Below, in pieces: positions 1-14,600 of a DNA stretch of 64,000 nt (position 1 is the first letter of the stretch; every line of letters starts with the position of its first letter). Made by a program: the position numbers and the translations under genes. The notes under the pieces are model-generated. The model ran no database searches. It saw nothing but the letters and a program-made list of their open reading frames with translations, and had not been told where the DNA came from. This DNA is from Phoebastria nigripes. Taxonomy: Eukaryota; Chordata; Aves; Procellariiformes; Diomedeidae. The stretch is taken from contig JAYKAV010003091.1 of assembly GCA_035582835.1 (NCBI GenBank), positions 1-64,000 of the forward strand, written 5' to 3'.

Positions 1-3000
1 GGGCTAAGTTTAGCAAAGGGGAGGTATCCCAAGCAGTCAGATCTATGCAGTTTTCAAGGCAGCAAACTTTTTTGCTTATTCATCCTGTTCTAAACGAGCT
101 TAGTTTTTTTTTTTTTTCATTTACAGGCAGCCTTTTGAGACAGAATGTGAGTTAGTTTTAAACCCAAAAATGCTTAATCCTTAAAATATTTCGAAGTAAT
201 TTCAGAGTAGAAAGGTCACGGTGCTTTTGATGTGTTCATATTTAGAGCGTGATTACAATTGCAATCATACACATTGACAAGAAGATATTGTCTGGATTTG
301 GTAGCTGCTCATTTAGTGACTCAGGCTTATTCCTGTTGTCCTTACAGAGCTCATACCAGGGTTTTCTTCTGCAGCCTTGTTGATTTACAAGACAAAACTT
401 TTTCAGTGACTGTGCCAGCAGCCCAGAAACAGTTTGAAGTTCTGATACTGGGAAGAATCCTCTTGACTTTGAAGTCAGCAGTTTGAAATGCAAGTTGTTG
501 ATAGGGAAGGAGAGTGAGACCCCACCATCAAACTTTTTAACAGAACATGCCTGCTGATGATGATTCAGTAAAAGAAAAAAAAAAAAGTCAGGATGCAGCT
601 TGGAGTTTTAGTTTGTTGGTGTCAGATAATGCAGTCTCTTGGTTTTGCATAGACTTTGAATCATGAAAATAAGTGGCCGGAGGATTTTTGAAGGTTGTGT
701 TGCATAGAAATATTTGGATAAGGAAGCCCATGTAAGACAGCGTTGCTCAGACTGGAGGGGAGAAAGACGCAGCTTGCTTCTGGGAGCAGAATATGGGAGC
801 TGCAGAGGTGATAGCTGGTAGGAGGATGGGACCGGGAAGACTGAGACTTCTCATCACAGCTCCAGGTAGTGTAGAGAGTGGGAGCAGAGGAGTATTTTTC
901 CATGTGGCCCTATTTCCCAGCTGTGCCTCTGCCCAAATTACATCTTTCTGGGAATGCTCTCTGTCTCTCTCTAGGACTGATACCCCTTCAGGATGCCAGT
1001 GTGCTCCCAAGGAGCAATTCCCAAATGTTTTTATGGGAGAGAGTGAGGAGGTGAGAATGTATTCCTTCCTGCCTACAAACAAGGATACACTGGGAAAAGT
1101 TTGAGAACCAGTGATTTAGGAAACTGAAGTGCCCTGGGGGTTCAGCGTGGAGCCCTTAAAATAGTTAGCATGTCTCAACCTGAGTTGCAGTATCAATTTA
1201 TAGATAACTTGGAAGAATATATGAGCCTTTTGCATTCATGTGGCCTTTAACTAAAGACACTAAAACAAATTATTTCCTGTGTTTTGGTGGCATTAGGTTG
1301 GAATAGCTTATAATCATGCTGCAAGAATGCTTTCAGTAATGTGGCTGTAGATTAACTTTTGCCACAGCAAAGATCTGGAAGCTTCCTGTGTAAATACAGC
1401 TAAAGTGAACCTTTGAAGAAAAGACAACTGCTTGATCAAGTTAAGTAGGCTCTGCTTGACTGTAGAGGAGACTGGCTTTCTGATTCAAAGTTCTCTTTCA
1501 GTTTCATGAATTTCAAGGATGTTGGGGTTCAAGATGGCCTGGAGGTTAATAGGGAACAAGGATACTTGTAGGGTGAAAGTCAGGTTCTCAGCTTGCCACA
1601 AACTCGCTTTGTTGTGCAGTTCTTCTAATCTCCACCTCAAGGTTTGCTCGTATATGGAAATTTCTGTGTTAAACTGGAATGGGTGTTTGTGACGCGCTGT
1701 ATATTCTTTGCACAACTTTGTGCAGGTTTTTGGTGCACACTAGTGATACGATTCTATGGCAATTCAAGCTGACCTGACATGCTGCTGCCACAGTCCTGCT
1801 CTCCTTCCCACCATCGCTTTTGCCTCTGTTCTGGACCATGCCTGCCCCAGTAGTGAACTATTCAGGGAGGCTACCATGACAAAAACAAGTGCATTTCATT
1901 TTTGGAAGTAAGAGTTTTCTGCTGGCTTCTGCCTGAACTGCTCGTCTGTGGGGTCAGGTTAGCACCAGTGCAGAAAGGGATGGGGAGGCTGCACTGAAGC
2001 TGTGCCAACTGAAGTCAGCTTGAAACTATTGCAGAACTGCACCCTGCGAGTGAGGTTACTCCGGGTGAAGTTACACGAGACAGCTGAGTACATCCAACAG
2101 CTCTGCTGCTGAATGGGGGAAGTTTTGCTCCCCCTTCCTCTCCCACCCAATGGGGAGTTCTGCCTTTTCTGTTTGCCAGCTCTGGTTCTTGCTGGATCCA
2201 TTTTCTGAACTCCTTCAGCTCGCTAACCCAGCAGAAAGCGATGTTGGGGTTATTTTATGTTTTGGTTTTTGCTGGATTATTTTTTTGCCAAGATAGTGAA
2301 CTGAATTGGCTCACTAAGAGATTTGACAAGCATCCAGAGCCCTCACAAAATAAATAGGGGAGAGCATATGGGTGGAAGTGCAGAGGATGTGGTGGGGACC
2401 GGAGAAGGGGAGCAGGGTCTCCGCCTTTCGGTGGCAGCACACAGTGCGGCCAGCTTAGGCTGTCCCCTGGAACTTCACCCTCCTTTTGAAGGAGAGTGCT
2501 CACCACACAGTGGATGGTAGCTCGATCTATGAAACACTGTGGGTTTGTGCTCTTGGTCGCCGTGCATGGGAGTACTTCCTTTAGACAAACATTTAGTTTT
2601 CTGCTTGAAAATTGGCAGTGTAGTCTTTCCTTCGTCTGCTCTTGTTTGCTCGGGAAGCTGGTCAAATGCGAGTTTTAGTGTAGGCTTGATCTGTGATGGT
2701 GGAATGATGTTATAACCTACACATGGTGCTTAACTGTTTCAAAATAGCGAATTCTTGTAGGTATATTTTTGCAGAAAGTAAATACAGCAGAGAAGTGATG
2801 TCTCATTTCGGAAGATGGCAAAATGTTAATTAGTATACAATTATTACAAATCTGTGTAAATAAATGTACCACACAATATTCCTTATCTTTTTTTTTTTTT
2901 ACCTTTAAAAAATTAGAAAGTCTTTATTTTGCATTTACTTGCCAGTCGTTACAACTTGTGAGATACCCAGGCATGCAGAAAATTATGAATTACTCAGGAT

Positions 3001-5423
3001 ACATTGTCAATCAAATTATAAAAAAGATAGTAGTAAAAAAAACATAACATGAATTCCATCTAGCTTTGCTGAAAATGTATAGAGACATGAGCGCGACTGG
3101 AACAACAAAAAAATTTAATTCAGCCAAGGCCAGTTGCAGCAGAAACTTGCATCCTATTTCTTTAATATGGAAAACTTGGTTATAGCAGCATATATTTGAA
3201 ATAGAGCAATGGTCTGTGTACTGCAAATCTCTGTGTGCTGCTCTGTCTGCTCACTGTGAGTTGAGGCTTTTAGTGTCGTACCTAGTGAGACTATTTGGTC
3301 TAGTAGAGCTTGAGGCAGCATTTTGGCTATTTGAGTTTGAATAAAGTTATTTAAATGTTAGCATGTCATGACATCTCCAAATGCGTATTGCTGTGTGAAA
3401 AATTCATGTTGGGCATGAGCAGTATGTCTCATAAGCAAGAAATCTTATCTGTTGTGAGGGTAATCTTTTATTTAATGAAAATCTTCACAAATAGTCCCAA
3501 ATCAATCACGTTATAATAAAGGAACTAAGCAGATTGTATTTTCTGTGTTATGCTTCACGGCCGATAGAAGTTCTGACTTTGCAGTGTGGTAGCTGAATAC
3601 CTAGGTGAGCAGTAGGGTGACATACGTAGGTAGAGTTCCTATGTACTTCATCTGAACGATTGTGTCCGCTCCCTGCGGACCCAGATAAGTACCCGGGGTT
3701 GGGACACATCCTTTATCTGACAGTGGCCGGGCAGAAGGTGGAAAGTTTTACTAAGTAATAGACGTTGTATTTTGGGGTATGCCATCCCAAACCTGTCTCT
3801 TTAGATAAGTGTCCTGTCAGTAGGAAGTTCTCTGCTGAGGTTAAAACTACAACTTGTGAGATATGTAAAGGAAATACCTTCATGCTGCCCCGCGATGGTC
3901 CTCTTTGGAGAGGCTGTTCTTGGGTGCTCTGCCTGAGGTGGGAGGCACTTGGATGCCGAAGTCCCAAGCTGATGGCATCCTGTAAACACCTATGGAAATC
4001 GCCGTTAGTGCTGCTGGAAGAACAGTGCTTGTTACCTTTCCAGCTTAGCTCCTGAAAACACTTGAGCACGGTGTGGGTCAGTCAGAGGAATTCAAGAAGC
4101 CGAGCACAGAAGTGCTTGCATCTGGCAGCACAAATCCACCGTTTGGTGGATTCTCTTTGGCCACTGTGGGTTCAGAGTATCCTTTAGGAAAAGTTCAGAT
4201 TTGTAAGAAGATGGAAAATTCACAAACTGGGAAAAGACTTTCCCCACAAGCTGCCAGAGAATGTAAGAGTGAATTTAATGTGTCACAGTTCCTATTTCCT
4301 GCTCCTGTATTTCTAAGCCTTACATACACAGATAGAAGTAATACATTAATAAAGAATAAAGCGCTAGCATATTCTAAAAGTGCAACTATACATCGAAACC
4401 TGCAGTTGTTAGTTAGGCCTTTCCTGGGCATAGCTTGGGACTGTCAGCTTGCAGCTGGTCAGCAGAAATTTGTTGAGTCGCACGTGGAGAAGAGGACCTT
4501 GAAGGAGCAGGGAGAATGAGATGGCATGTCCAAATGTTGATGTAACTTCTCTGGTTTTTGCAGAACTGTATGAAAATGCAACCAGGATCCTTTTGGTGAA
4601 ATCCTTTGACTGAAAATTCCTTCTTTTTTTAAACCATGTCACACAGCAGAGATGGATGGGGGTGATTTAGGAGCAGGCTGTTCTTGCGAGCAAAGTTTGT
4701 AGCTTTCTGTTGCTCTTCAGTGTCAGAGTTTAAGGCGTCACTCCTTTTTCTGAGCGATAGTGAAGTAGGCTGTTCCCGTGAGAGTCAATGTGTTGGGGCA
4801 ACATTTGCAAGGAATTCTGATATTTTCAGTTTTACATGAAGAGCAGGTTGTGAGGGAGGAAATAAATGGCCTTGACACGTATTTGAAAAATGATGGAAAC
4901 TTTTCAGCATTTTGTAAAACAAAATTACCTAAGTTTTAAAGAAAGATGGTTGTTACTGAAATGGTCTGTGGGTTTAAAATGTAAAAATTCATCTTGAACA
5001 ATGGGACTTGCTATGGAGTTCTGTTAGTATTGAGAAGGTTTAATTTAGCTTAGATTAAAATCTCTCCGGTTAAACTGATCATCCCCACTTTTTGGGAGGC
5101 TGCCACTTCTCACCTGGGATGCGCGCATGGGTCCTTAGCCTGTACTGACTGTGAATGAAACAAGTGAAATGGCCACAGATTTTTTTCAGGTGTTTTTTTC
5201 CACCCAAAAGTTCAAGATGCAATTCTGCCAGGGCAGTTTGTCCCCGGTCCTGTTCTGGTTAAATCTATTGATTTAGCTCTATCTAGCTGTCATGTGTATG
5301 GCTCGAAATGCTGTGTGTGGCGTCTCAGAAGTAGTATTCTGATTTTACTGATAGGGAAATTAAGGCACAAAAAAACGATTAGCTTGCATAGGACATCTTA
5401 TAGGCAGCATGGTGGTAAAACAT

Positions 5424-5426
<3 letters not shown>

Positions 5427-5462
<36 letters not shown>
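5427..5462. repeat. poly-T tract (36 bases)
   Basis: An uninterrupted T run. It could be the reverse-complement tail of a retroposed sequence, but no source element is recognisable next to it. The length is likely unreliable in a draft assembly. Confidence 0.9.
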
Positions 5463-5463
<1 letters not shown>

Positions 5464-7603
5464 ACTCCTGGTCTAGTAGTGCAAATCGCCTCTCAGACTT
5501 TTTTAGGTAGCCATCTCACCCACGCCAATCCTCACCTCTTCCTGCATGTCCATGTTCTGTAGTGCTATGTTGCTTCTGTATATACCTTTGGTTTCTTTCA
5601 GTAAAGCAACCAGTGTTTTTAATNCTGATGTTAATAGGTGTGGTGGGGAGTACATTGTGTAGTGGATACAGGTGAAAAAAATCTCCTGTATGAGCTGTTG
5701 ATGGGGAAGCGTGGTAGCATGAGCCAGGGTATTTTTCCTGCTTGTTTTCGCTAGCATTGTAACGCTACAAGGTAGTTTGGGTTAAGAACAATGTTGCTAC
5801 TGATTTGTACCATCAGGACTGATAAACTACGTGAAGGGGCCTTCAGAGTGTCTTGGCAAACTGTGTTTGATGCTTAGTGCACACAAAGTCCATCTGCATT
5901 ATTCAGGAAGATAATTCCTGTCTGTGCTGTCTTCCTCCTGTGTTGAGATCATTCTCCTATCCAACTGTTACCCAGCTGAGGTCTTGATAGTTCTCAGTTT
6001 TTCCATAATGACAAAATCAAATTAGCCCTACGATGACTGGTGCGTGTGAAATTCCTCTTGGTTAAAGCACGTTGCCCTGAATATTTTCTGGCTATTTTTT
6101 TCTTGGGAGAATTCAGCGTCTTGTGTTTGAAAGGGAAAGGAGAAAAGATGCAGATTAGGAAACGCTGGTCTTTAAGGTACAGGGAGGAGCGCATAGCTTG
6201 CTTCTAGAACATAATCTGTCCAGCTGTGACTTAGTCATCTTCAGTCTTATATAAAATGCGTCCAATCTAAATAGTTGAGCATCTCCCTCCTGAATGCGGC
6301 AAACCAGCGTCTTTTATGCTTATGTGGAGCTGTAACAGGCGCGAGCCATCTTCTTAGGAGCGCCTTCATACTTGTGAACCTGCAGCATCCATCATGCTGT
6401 CAAGCCTCATTTACTCATGTGATGGGATTTTTTTTTTTATTCTGTTTCACAATTTTTCCAAGTTTAAAGAGGGTCCTTGCTGTTGGCAGGGAANACAGCA
6501 CTGATAATCCCAGACAGGAGAGCAGAGAACGTAATGTGAGAACAAGAGTGACTCTCCCTGTTCTCCCACGTCAGACTGAAGGTTTTGTTTGTCTCTGACA
6601 GGGCCAAAAATTGATGCTTAGGGAAGAATGTAAGGTGAGAGGATCACAGGATCTTGGCTAACATCTCTAATTTCAGTGTAGTAGTTCATGCTATTATATT
6701 AAATCCAGTTCTGCTCTCAGTCACTTTGATTTCGCAAAGCTATTCTTTAAGAAAAGGGGGATAACTTGACTATTATGACATGCTTTTATATGGATAAATA
6801 TATGTCCACATTAATCCTTTGCTTGTATAATTATGGGGATTTTGGAGGGGTGAGGGAGATTCTTGTTAGTGACTGAAGTAAGAACTGGTAAGCTTTGTAG
6901 GAACTGGCCTGTGTGAGTTGAAAGATATTCTGTGCTAGTTAAGGGATGATGGACATACTTAGGTAGTCAAGGAAACAGGTGTTGTGAGTGTGTTGTTAAA
7001 TAAACGTATTGATAAAGATAGGTGCTGATAAATCTTACCACTGTGAACATGGAAGATAACATTTAAAATTATATCAATACATTTGCCACTAATACATGTT
7101 TCATGAAACTGTGGGGAAGCTAACATCTTCAGTCACCTGTGTATGCAGCGGAAGAACAGTCTCCTTTGGAGGTGTAGCTAGAGCTGGAGCTTCACTCGGG
7201 TAGTTCGAAGCATTCTTCAAAGGCTTCCGAGAAAGTGTTTGATGTAGTTTTAGTTTTTTAAAAAAAAATTTACACTTTTTTCATAAAAACTACAAATGTA
7301 CTGTGCTCACTGTGAAGACTTAATGGCTTGGGTTGATGCTGCCTGGGGACCTCTGGGCTGCAGTCTGTTGCATGATTTTAAATTCCCCCCAAAGAATTGT
7401 GGTAAATCCATATGCTGGTTTTTAGGCTGTGCTTGACAAACATGGTCTAGCTCGTTTGTAAGCTGCGATGCCAAGAGTAGAAATGACTAGGTGAGATTTT
7501 CCAGTCTTTGTTAGGTGGAAAGTCAGATCATCAGAAGGTTATTTTTGGCCTTAAAATGCATAGTTACACAAACACTTAGTGGCCCTGGAGAAGAAATGAG
7601 CAA

Positions 7604-7712
7604 AGCCCTGAGCAACCTGATCCAAGTTGGCCCTACTTTGGGGAGAGGAGAGGGTTTCAGTCAGTTAACCTTCAGTGGTCCCTTCCAACCTGGATTATTC
7701 TGTGGTTCTGTG
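7604..7712 (+). mobile_element. CR1 LINE 3'-end fragment, plus orientation
   Basis: The text GAGCAACCTGATCCAAGTTG, then GGTCCCTTCCAACCTGGATT and ATTCTGTGGTTCTGTGG, matches the bird CR1 3' UTR with its ATTCTRTG-type terminal repeat. The copy is 5' truncated, as usual, and diverged in the middle. It carries no coding function. Confidence 0.8.
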
Positions 7713-8233
7713 GAAGGTGGACTGGGTGTAGGAGGTGTGGGGGGCATGCCTGTTTTGGGTGGAGAGGGCAAGAATTAGGAGGAAGAAGGAAGGGTACTCT
7801 GANACTAGAAATGGTTGTGCTGGAGAAATTGCATTAACAGCGGAGATCTAAAATATCTGGAATTGTAACTTGGAAAGGACACACCTAGCTTTATAGAAGG
7901 TTGTGAGATGAAATCAGCTTTTAATTTACTGCTCTTTAGAATCTTTTTATCTGGATAGCATAAAATATTTGATAAAGCTTCTGCCAGAGGGACACTAGTG
8001 GGATAATAAAGTATGTTTAGGGAGCTCTGAATTGTTTTGCCATGTTTCAACAGAAGATATGAATCCATCCAGTTGCAAGGTGATGCATTTGTTGGCAAAA
8101 CTGCAAACCCACCTATAAATTGTGAAATAGCATTTTGGAAAGCAGTAGCTCAAAGGGCTTTAAGGTCTTTACAGCTAGTTGCCTCTACATGGTACTTGGG
8201 CCATTATTTTATTTAAAAGGGTTAATGTGATTC

Positions 8234-8640
8234 TTGGGCATATTGAGGAGGAAAAAAAAAAGTGGGGGAAAGGAATGTGAAGCAAAAATAAGTAATCTTA
8301 TAAACACAGCAACGTTGAGACTGATACTGGAATTGAATTTTGGTTTCCATGCTTCAAGAAGAATGCCAATGTATTTGGAGAGAATTCAAAGGACAGCTGC
8401 AGAAATGATCCAGGGACTGGAAAATAAGCCTCATGATGTGAGGCTTAAAAGAACTCAACTTACTCAGCTTATTGAAGACAATTGAGAGAGGACTTGATCT
8501 TTCTCTAAAAGGACTTGCAAGATTTGCTGACAAAGGCGTAGCAATATCAACTGAGGTTAGACAAATTGAATCTTGAAGTACAGTTTCTTAGCAATGATAA
8601 TAATTAAACATTGGAACGGTTTATAGGGAAGGGGAAAGGA
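8234..8640 (+). mobile_element. ancient CR1-like LINE relic, plus orientation
   Basis: The frame contains YLERIQRTAAEMIQGLENKP, which aligns with the C-terminal reverse transcriptase part of CR1 (compare [20 protein letters not shown] in the young copy at 32062). Following it, GAGAGAGGACTTGATCTTTC and TAATTAAACATTGGAACGG match the downstream part of CR1/L3-type elements. It is highly diverged with stops, so it is old and inactive. The exact family is uncertain. Confidence 0.6.
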
Positions 8641-11600
8641 GCAAACGTTCATCTTAGTCTTTTAAAATAGGCCCAACTCATTTCCTTCCGGAGAAAATAT
8701 ATTGTGATTTTTTTTTTTTTTAAAATTATGATGATACTCCTTCTCTGACACTGGAGTTTAAGAATCTTTAAAGGTTTCGTGCCATGATCAGTTGGCACAA
8801 GCTCAGATACGTGCCCTCGCAATCAAAGCCAAGATCATGAAATTAAGATGAATTTAGAGGAGAAATAGTTAACCTGGTGCTAGAATACTGCCTTGCATAA
8901 GACACATAAGATGTGAAGGGAACTCTGAAATTTAATGCTTTGTGGCTTGCATCGTTGGAACTCAGTTCTTTCCCATACTGTGTTGCTTCAGATGTTTAAG
9001 ATATGGTTAAGGCTTTCTGAAAGCCTCTACAGAGAAGTCCTGATGTAACTGTGTACACTCACTGTATTCAGATGAGCATTTCTGAATTCCAGTTGATCGC
9101 AGCAGAAGTCTGTAAATCTTTTTCATCCTTTTTTAGAAGCAGTATTAAAAAAATTGCACAATGGCAATATGATTACAATTACTCTGGGAGGCACAAGCTT
9201 TCCTGGTAGGTTTAATTCTTAAATTAATGTAGGATATTCTCTGTCTCTCAAGTTAACTAGACTTAGTCGGAAAGTTTATTCGTGTTTGAAACAATAATTC
9301 ATTAATTGTCAGAAGCAGTATTCTAATAGCACTTGTTTGCTGGTTTTTGTGCCATCCAGGTGAGAGTACTTCAGTGATTCTTCTGTTCCTCCCTCACTTT
9401 GCAAATTCACCTGGGGAATTGAGTGACTCAGTTTGGTAATGGCTCCAGATCGTGCTTCTACTTTTTATTTGTGTTTGTCCATTCCACCACTCCCTCGATG
9501 GCTGCTGAGTTTCTATATTTCCATAGATTACCTTGTTCCAGATGCCTTTGCAGAGCTCTTAAATTCCCTTCTGGTAGCTCTCAAAATCTGCTGCTCTGTG
9601 CAGGTAGAACTCTCCTGGTCGGTCGTGCCTGTGTGCGTGCTCGCCCTTGCCTGCGCAGAGGAGGACGTGGAGCTACCTGGGCTGCTCTCGCCTCTTCTCC
9701 TGCGCGACTGCATTCCTGCCTCTCCTCTCCTCCTCCGGGTCCGGCCAGGGAGGAGCCCCATCGCTCTCTCATCTGTGCAGTAAGGAAACACTTCGGTGTC
9801 CTAAGGAAGAAGAGGCGGCTCAAAACTCTGTAGCTTTTTGAACGTTGAGCCTATCGATTTGTTGCGTAAATCGAGCTATTTCTGAGGTGGGAAAGAGGTT
9901 GTCTAGCACTGCAAGTTTCCTTGCTTAGGGCTTAAGGGATAGCAAACTGCAGAAACGTGTTGGGGCACTACACAGTGTAAAGCAAAGGCCTCCAGCTTTG
10001 AGATCTAGTGCAGCAGTCCCTGCTACTCACCTCGTCCAGACAGCCCGATCTGTCTTAATCTGCAGAAGCTACTCGCAGAAAGTGCTACACACAAAAGAAG
10101 TTGTGAAGGCTTAACAGTAAAGAAATCTTCCCCCTTCCTTGCCTTCCCTCTCTGCTGTGTCATGATCCCCCTTTCCCCAGCATCAAGAGGCTGATGGAGA
10201 TGACCTGCTGCAGGAGGGTTGTCAGCCTCTTCAGCATGAGCAACTCTCGCGTTTCAACCTCTTAGTTTCATCGTGTGGTTGTACATACCTGTGCTTACTT
10301 GTGTTTGCGATAATCATGAAAACATCCTCGATATATTACTCTGCTCATAATTCAACATTCATAAAACCCAGCAGTTGTGGTAGCAGATAGCGTTTCATTA
10401 TCGATGTGTTACAGAACCACTTGCTCAGCATCGCTTTTGTGTGAGCTCTACAACGAGCACTCTTGGCCAACTGTTTGATGTCAGTACTCCTGTGTTACCA
10501 CCCACATGCAGTAAGGTGGTTGGTTAGTGTTGTGCACTCATAGAGAAAATCTTCTCAAAGGAAGAAATTACTAATTTATCTGCAAGAAATAATAANTGTG
10601 GTTTAAGTGACTTTTGTCTTTATTCAGTCACTGGCTGCAGGTTTGTGACTGCTGATTTCTGGTCATCTGCGTTTACTTTGAAAGTGCGTTCANCTGGATT
10701 ATCCGCTTTTCATCTTGTTAACAAAAAATGGGCTAGTCAAAAGTGACCGTGGCTCTCAGCGCTGTCTGAGCTTTGCATTTCTTGCCAGCAGTTATGAAGC
10801 AGGTATTTGGGAGCTTCCTGAATAAGTGTCACACCTTCATCTCTGTGGTTGTAAGAGCAAGTCTTTGATTATCTTGTTTTACCAAAAACTTATCAAAATA
10901 ACTTAACAAAACTTACATTCCTTAAAGCTTGATGGTGCAATATGTTGTTTGCTGATGGCTTATTCTGTAAATCTGACTACTGTAACATTGCAATTGGGTG
11001 AACATCCACTGTGCACGGAGGATGGAACATGCAGAGCCAGGGCATGCCATGCTGCCGTGTCGGTAGTACCTGCATTTTGGCATCAGCACTTATCTTGCCA
11101 GTGCCAAAATACAATATAACACGAGGTGAAAGTAAGCCAGAAAAGTGAACCACAGTAAAGAACATCTCTTGAACATAATTCAGCATCAGCAAGTGGTAGA
11201 AGCCCCAGAAGGGGAAATAAGGCTTTTTGGCTGATATGCTGCCTTTGGGCCTTCGTGATTGCTCTCTACCACTGTCCTACTGACTCTGCTCTCTTAAGTA
11301 GAAAAAGTAGATCTGCAGGAAATGTGTGAATTTTCTAGGGGTTCCAGAACCATCTTAAATGACCAAGAGTGCCACTGGGCACCGGTGCCTGGGCAAGTGC
11401 TGTAGTCGGTGGTGTTTCCTACAAAGAGCTTCCTGAGAAGGGGATGTGGTGGGGCAGTGCAGCGGGCTGAGCTTTGAAACCTGCCACAGTGCTGGAAGAT
11501 TGCTGAAATCCTTATTAACCGTGTAAAATTCACTGGATTTTAATGCTTCTCGGTGATTACATAGCTCAATTAGTAAATGGATCCGACTCTCGCTGTGTGC

Positions 11601-14600
11601 AGCGCAGGTTGCAGGTGTTTTCATAGCCCGGTTTCCCACTTGAGGCACGTTGGACAAACCGGTGTTTGTTGGGACGCAGCACACGAGCATTACATAAGCC
11701 TGGAGTAACTTCCTTACAACATGGAGAAAAATGTATTTGCATGATCTCAAGCCCAGGTGCAAGGCTGCAAAACTTGCCGGTCACAAACCGGAGAGGCCAG
11801 GCTGCAGCCGGGAGGGCACTCGGTGATGGTTTGAGCCGGGGGGGGAAGGGTCAAAACGAGTCCTGTAATGGAAAGCAAAGCTGAACCTTTGCTTGGGAGC
11901 CACGGCTCCATAATTGCCACACTGTGTGATGTTGCCATGGCTGCCCGGGCTGTCCCTGCGTGGTTTCCTGGTGTGTGAGAGCAGGGTCGAGGCTGCCGGC
12001 GAGCGGAGAGCTGCTGTACGTGTTTGGGGAGCTCAGGCGTGCGCTGGCAAGCCGTGGTGACGGGAGGATCCCCGGCTGCGAGATTTGAGGCTTTGAGCTC
12101 AGTCTCTCCCCAGTCTCTTCCCTCCAACAGATCAGAGGATGAGCTGTGATTTTTGCAGGACTTTAAAACCCCCTTTTACTACTTTCTCGCTATCGTAAGG
12201 TCCTTCGTTCTGCCTGAAGCCGTGGTCGCACTAGGAGCGAGGTGGCAATGGGAAATGAAGGATCCTGGGGGGCATGGAGGGAGGCCTGGGGAGGCTCGTC
12301 GGGCCTGGATGGGCTCCGGCGTGTTTTGATCCGAGATCCTTTGGCCGCGTTGCCATCTGCATAGCCTGTGAATAGTTTTCCCTGGCACAGACCTTGTTCC
12401 TCAGTGTTGCATCATCTCTGGGAGAAAGGCCAGGTCCGGAGCCCCAGCACAAAGGCTTTCTGAAGCTGATGAAGCTTGTTCTGTGTGCGGAGCGTCTCTC
12501 TCCTTCCTGTCATCCTTTCCACAGGATTCCTGAAGTGGCCTCCGTCCGAGAGCCCCTTCGTCAACAGCTGCTTTATCTCCGCTGCTTCCTGCACACCTGG
12601 CTGATGCAATGTCTGCCTTGGAAGCCGCTGCTGGAGTCTCCTCTGGGGCTGGGTGGTTTGCCCTGGCTGGGAGTGGCCAGGCAGGCAGCCTTCATCACGT
12701 GGGGGCCTTAAATAGATGTATAAAGGACGTACAGCCAGACCTGCGAGGCAGAGAGTATTTAGTGGGATTACGGAGAAATCTTTTTTCCAATTCTAGGACT
12801 GGAGGTTGCAATCCTACTCCTGGCAACTTGTTTGTGGTTAGCGTTCCACTGGTTGCAACTTCTGGCTGCTCCGTGCCAGTAAATTCTGCTGATTCCCCTT
12901 CTATATTCAGCGACTTCCCGTGACTCTGGACTGTCTGAATTCTCATGGGAACTGTAGTTCTCTGGGTTTGGATTTGATCCTAGTTATTGCTCTTTATTGC
13001 TCTGTTTTCCTCTGACCTTGCATGTGGTATAGGCTTTTCTCTGAAATCCCTTCAAAACACAATTTCAAGCTCTAGAGGTGGTGGGGTTTTTTTGGGGGGG
13101 TGTTTGACAGCCTTTTTAATTTAGGGTTTGTCTACTTAGGAAAGTTTAATAGTTACACAGGTACAACCATTCATGTGAATATTATTACATTCACAAGCAG
13201 CAAAATCTAGAACAAAGAAACACTCTGGTCTGCTAGGATTCAACCAGTGTCACTTACATTATTTAAATTAATCTTGAGTCTTATTTTAACCGTAGCCATT
13301 TTCTGGTGTAGGGAGGCCTCTTAAATTGAATCTGGAAACGCAGGATTTATATGGACAAGGTTTGGCGGACTGAGCAGTGGTGCTTTCCAGTATTGCTGTT
13401 CCTAGTTGCCTGCTCTGCCCCATTGCAGAGATTTATCGCCCCATAACCATATCTAAAAGGGAATATGTATTTTACCTGCTTCTGCTTTTAGTCCAGTCTT
13501 CTTGGCGTCAACTGCACTTGATGAGACATGGCAATGTTTCCTTCCTGCCAGCTGTTTTGGCAAAGGCTTAGAGGGCACAGTGGCAGCAGTAACATCAGCT
13601 GCCACAGCTGGATTCCCTGGGGGTTAGTTCTCAAGCCCTTAATCTCAAAATACCGTTTCTGAACCTTTTTGTTTGCAATTTCTTATTTTTGTGACATACA
13701 GACATTTGACTGTTCTCCTTCACTCTGTGGGAAAAGAGAGCGACTATCTCAGAGTATAGAACCAGCACAGCGATTAGGATGTGTTCCCCTCGCTGCAGAA
13801 TAGTTTCCCCCCACAACTGTCCCAAATCAAAAGTTTGTAGAACTGAAAGAAGAGGGGTGTTTTTCCTCTTTTCTGTTTCATTTACTTCAGTAATTTTTGT
13901 ATCATTTCTATGGGGTATCATGTACAATTCTTTTTTCTCTTGTATTGCTATATATCTTTCAGGAAAGAATAGAAAACAGTATTTGCAAACATAAAGGTGT
14001 TTTCAGGGGGTCGCCTTCCTTTATTTTTGAAAATATCATTTTTAAATGCTTCAGTATTTGAAGAATTTGTCATCTTCACCAACGACTTGTTATGCTGTGA
14101 GATAGAGGCAATGTAAAACAATGGTTTTAGCATAGAAAGGGGCCAAGAGTTACTCTTTCTGAGTCTATGGGATTTTTCTGAATTTTTCCACTGTCACCAT
14201 TATTTTTTAAGTTTTATTTTGATGATTAACATTTTTAAGGTGTTAGCATTTCATATAGGTTGCTAGATTTTCAAAATATTGTCTTGTGAAGTTTTCTTGA
14301 AGATTTCCTCTGTTTATGGTCCTTAAAGTTATGTGGACTTCGATATGAAGTTCTTGGTTGGGATAGTCCTTTTCCCTTTACATTCAGGTTTTTATTCCTT
14401 TTAACCATGATCTCTACCACCATCCTGCTCAGCAGACTGTGTGNGCAGACCACACAAATGCAGCTAAGTCCCTTCTCATCAGCCTGGGGTACAGGCTAAG
14501 TTTCCTGGTGTCTGCCTGCCACCTCTCCATAAACATACCTCAGAATAATTTGGTCTGCCGTGGATCACTGCTCCTCTGTAATTTGCTTCTCCTTTCTAAT

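Noticed and set aside
4073..4519. 148-codon open frame on the plus strand upstream of SETD5
   Set aside because: No recognisable domain, unbiased composition, and no splice borders or promoter that I could see; this length is expected by chance in 20 kb of DNA.
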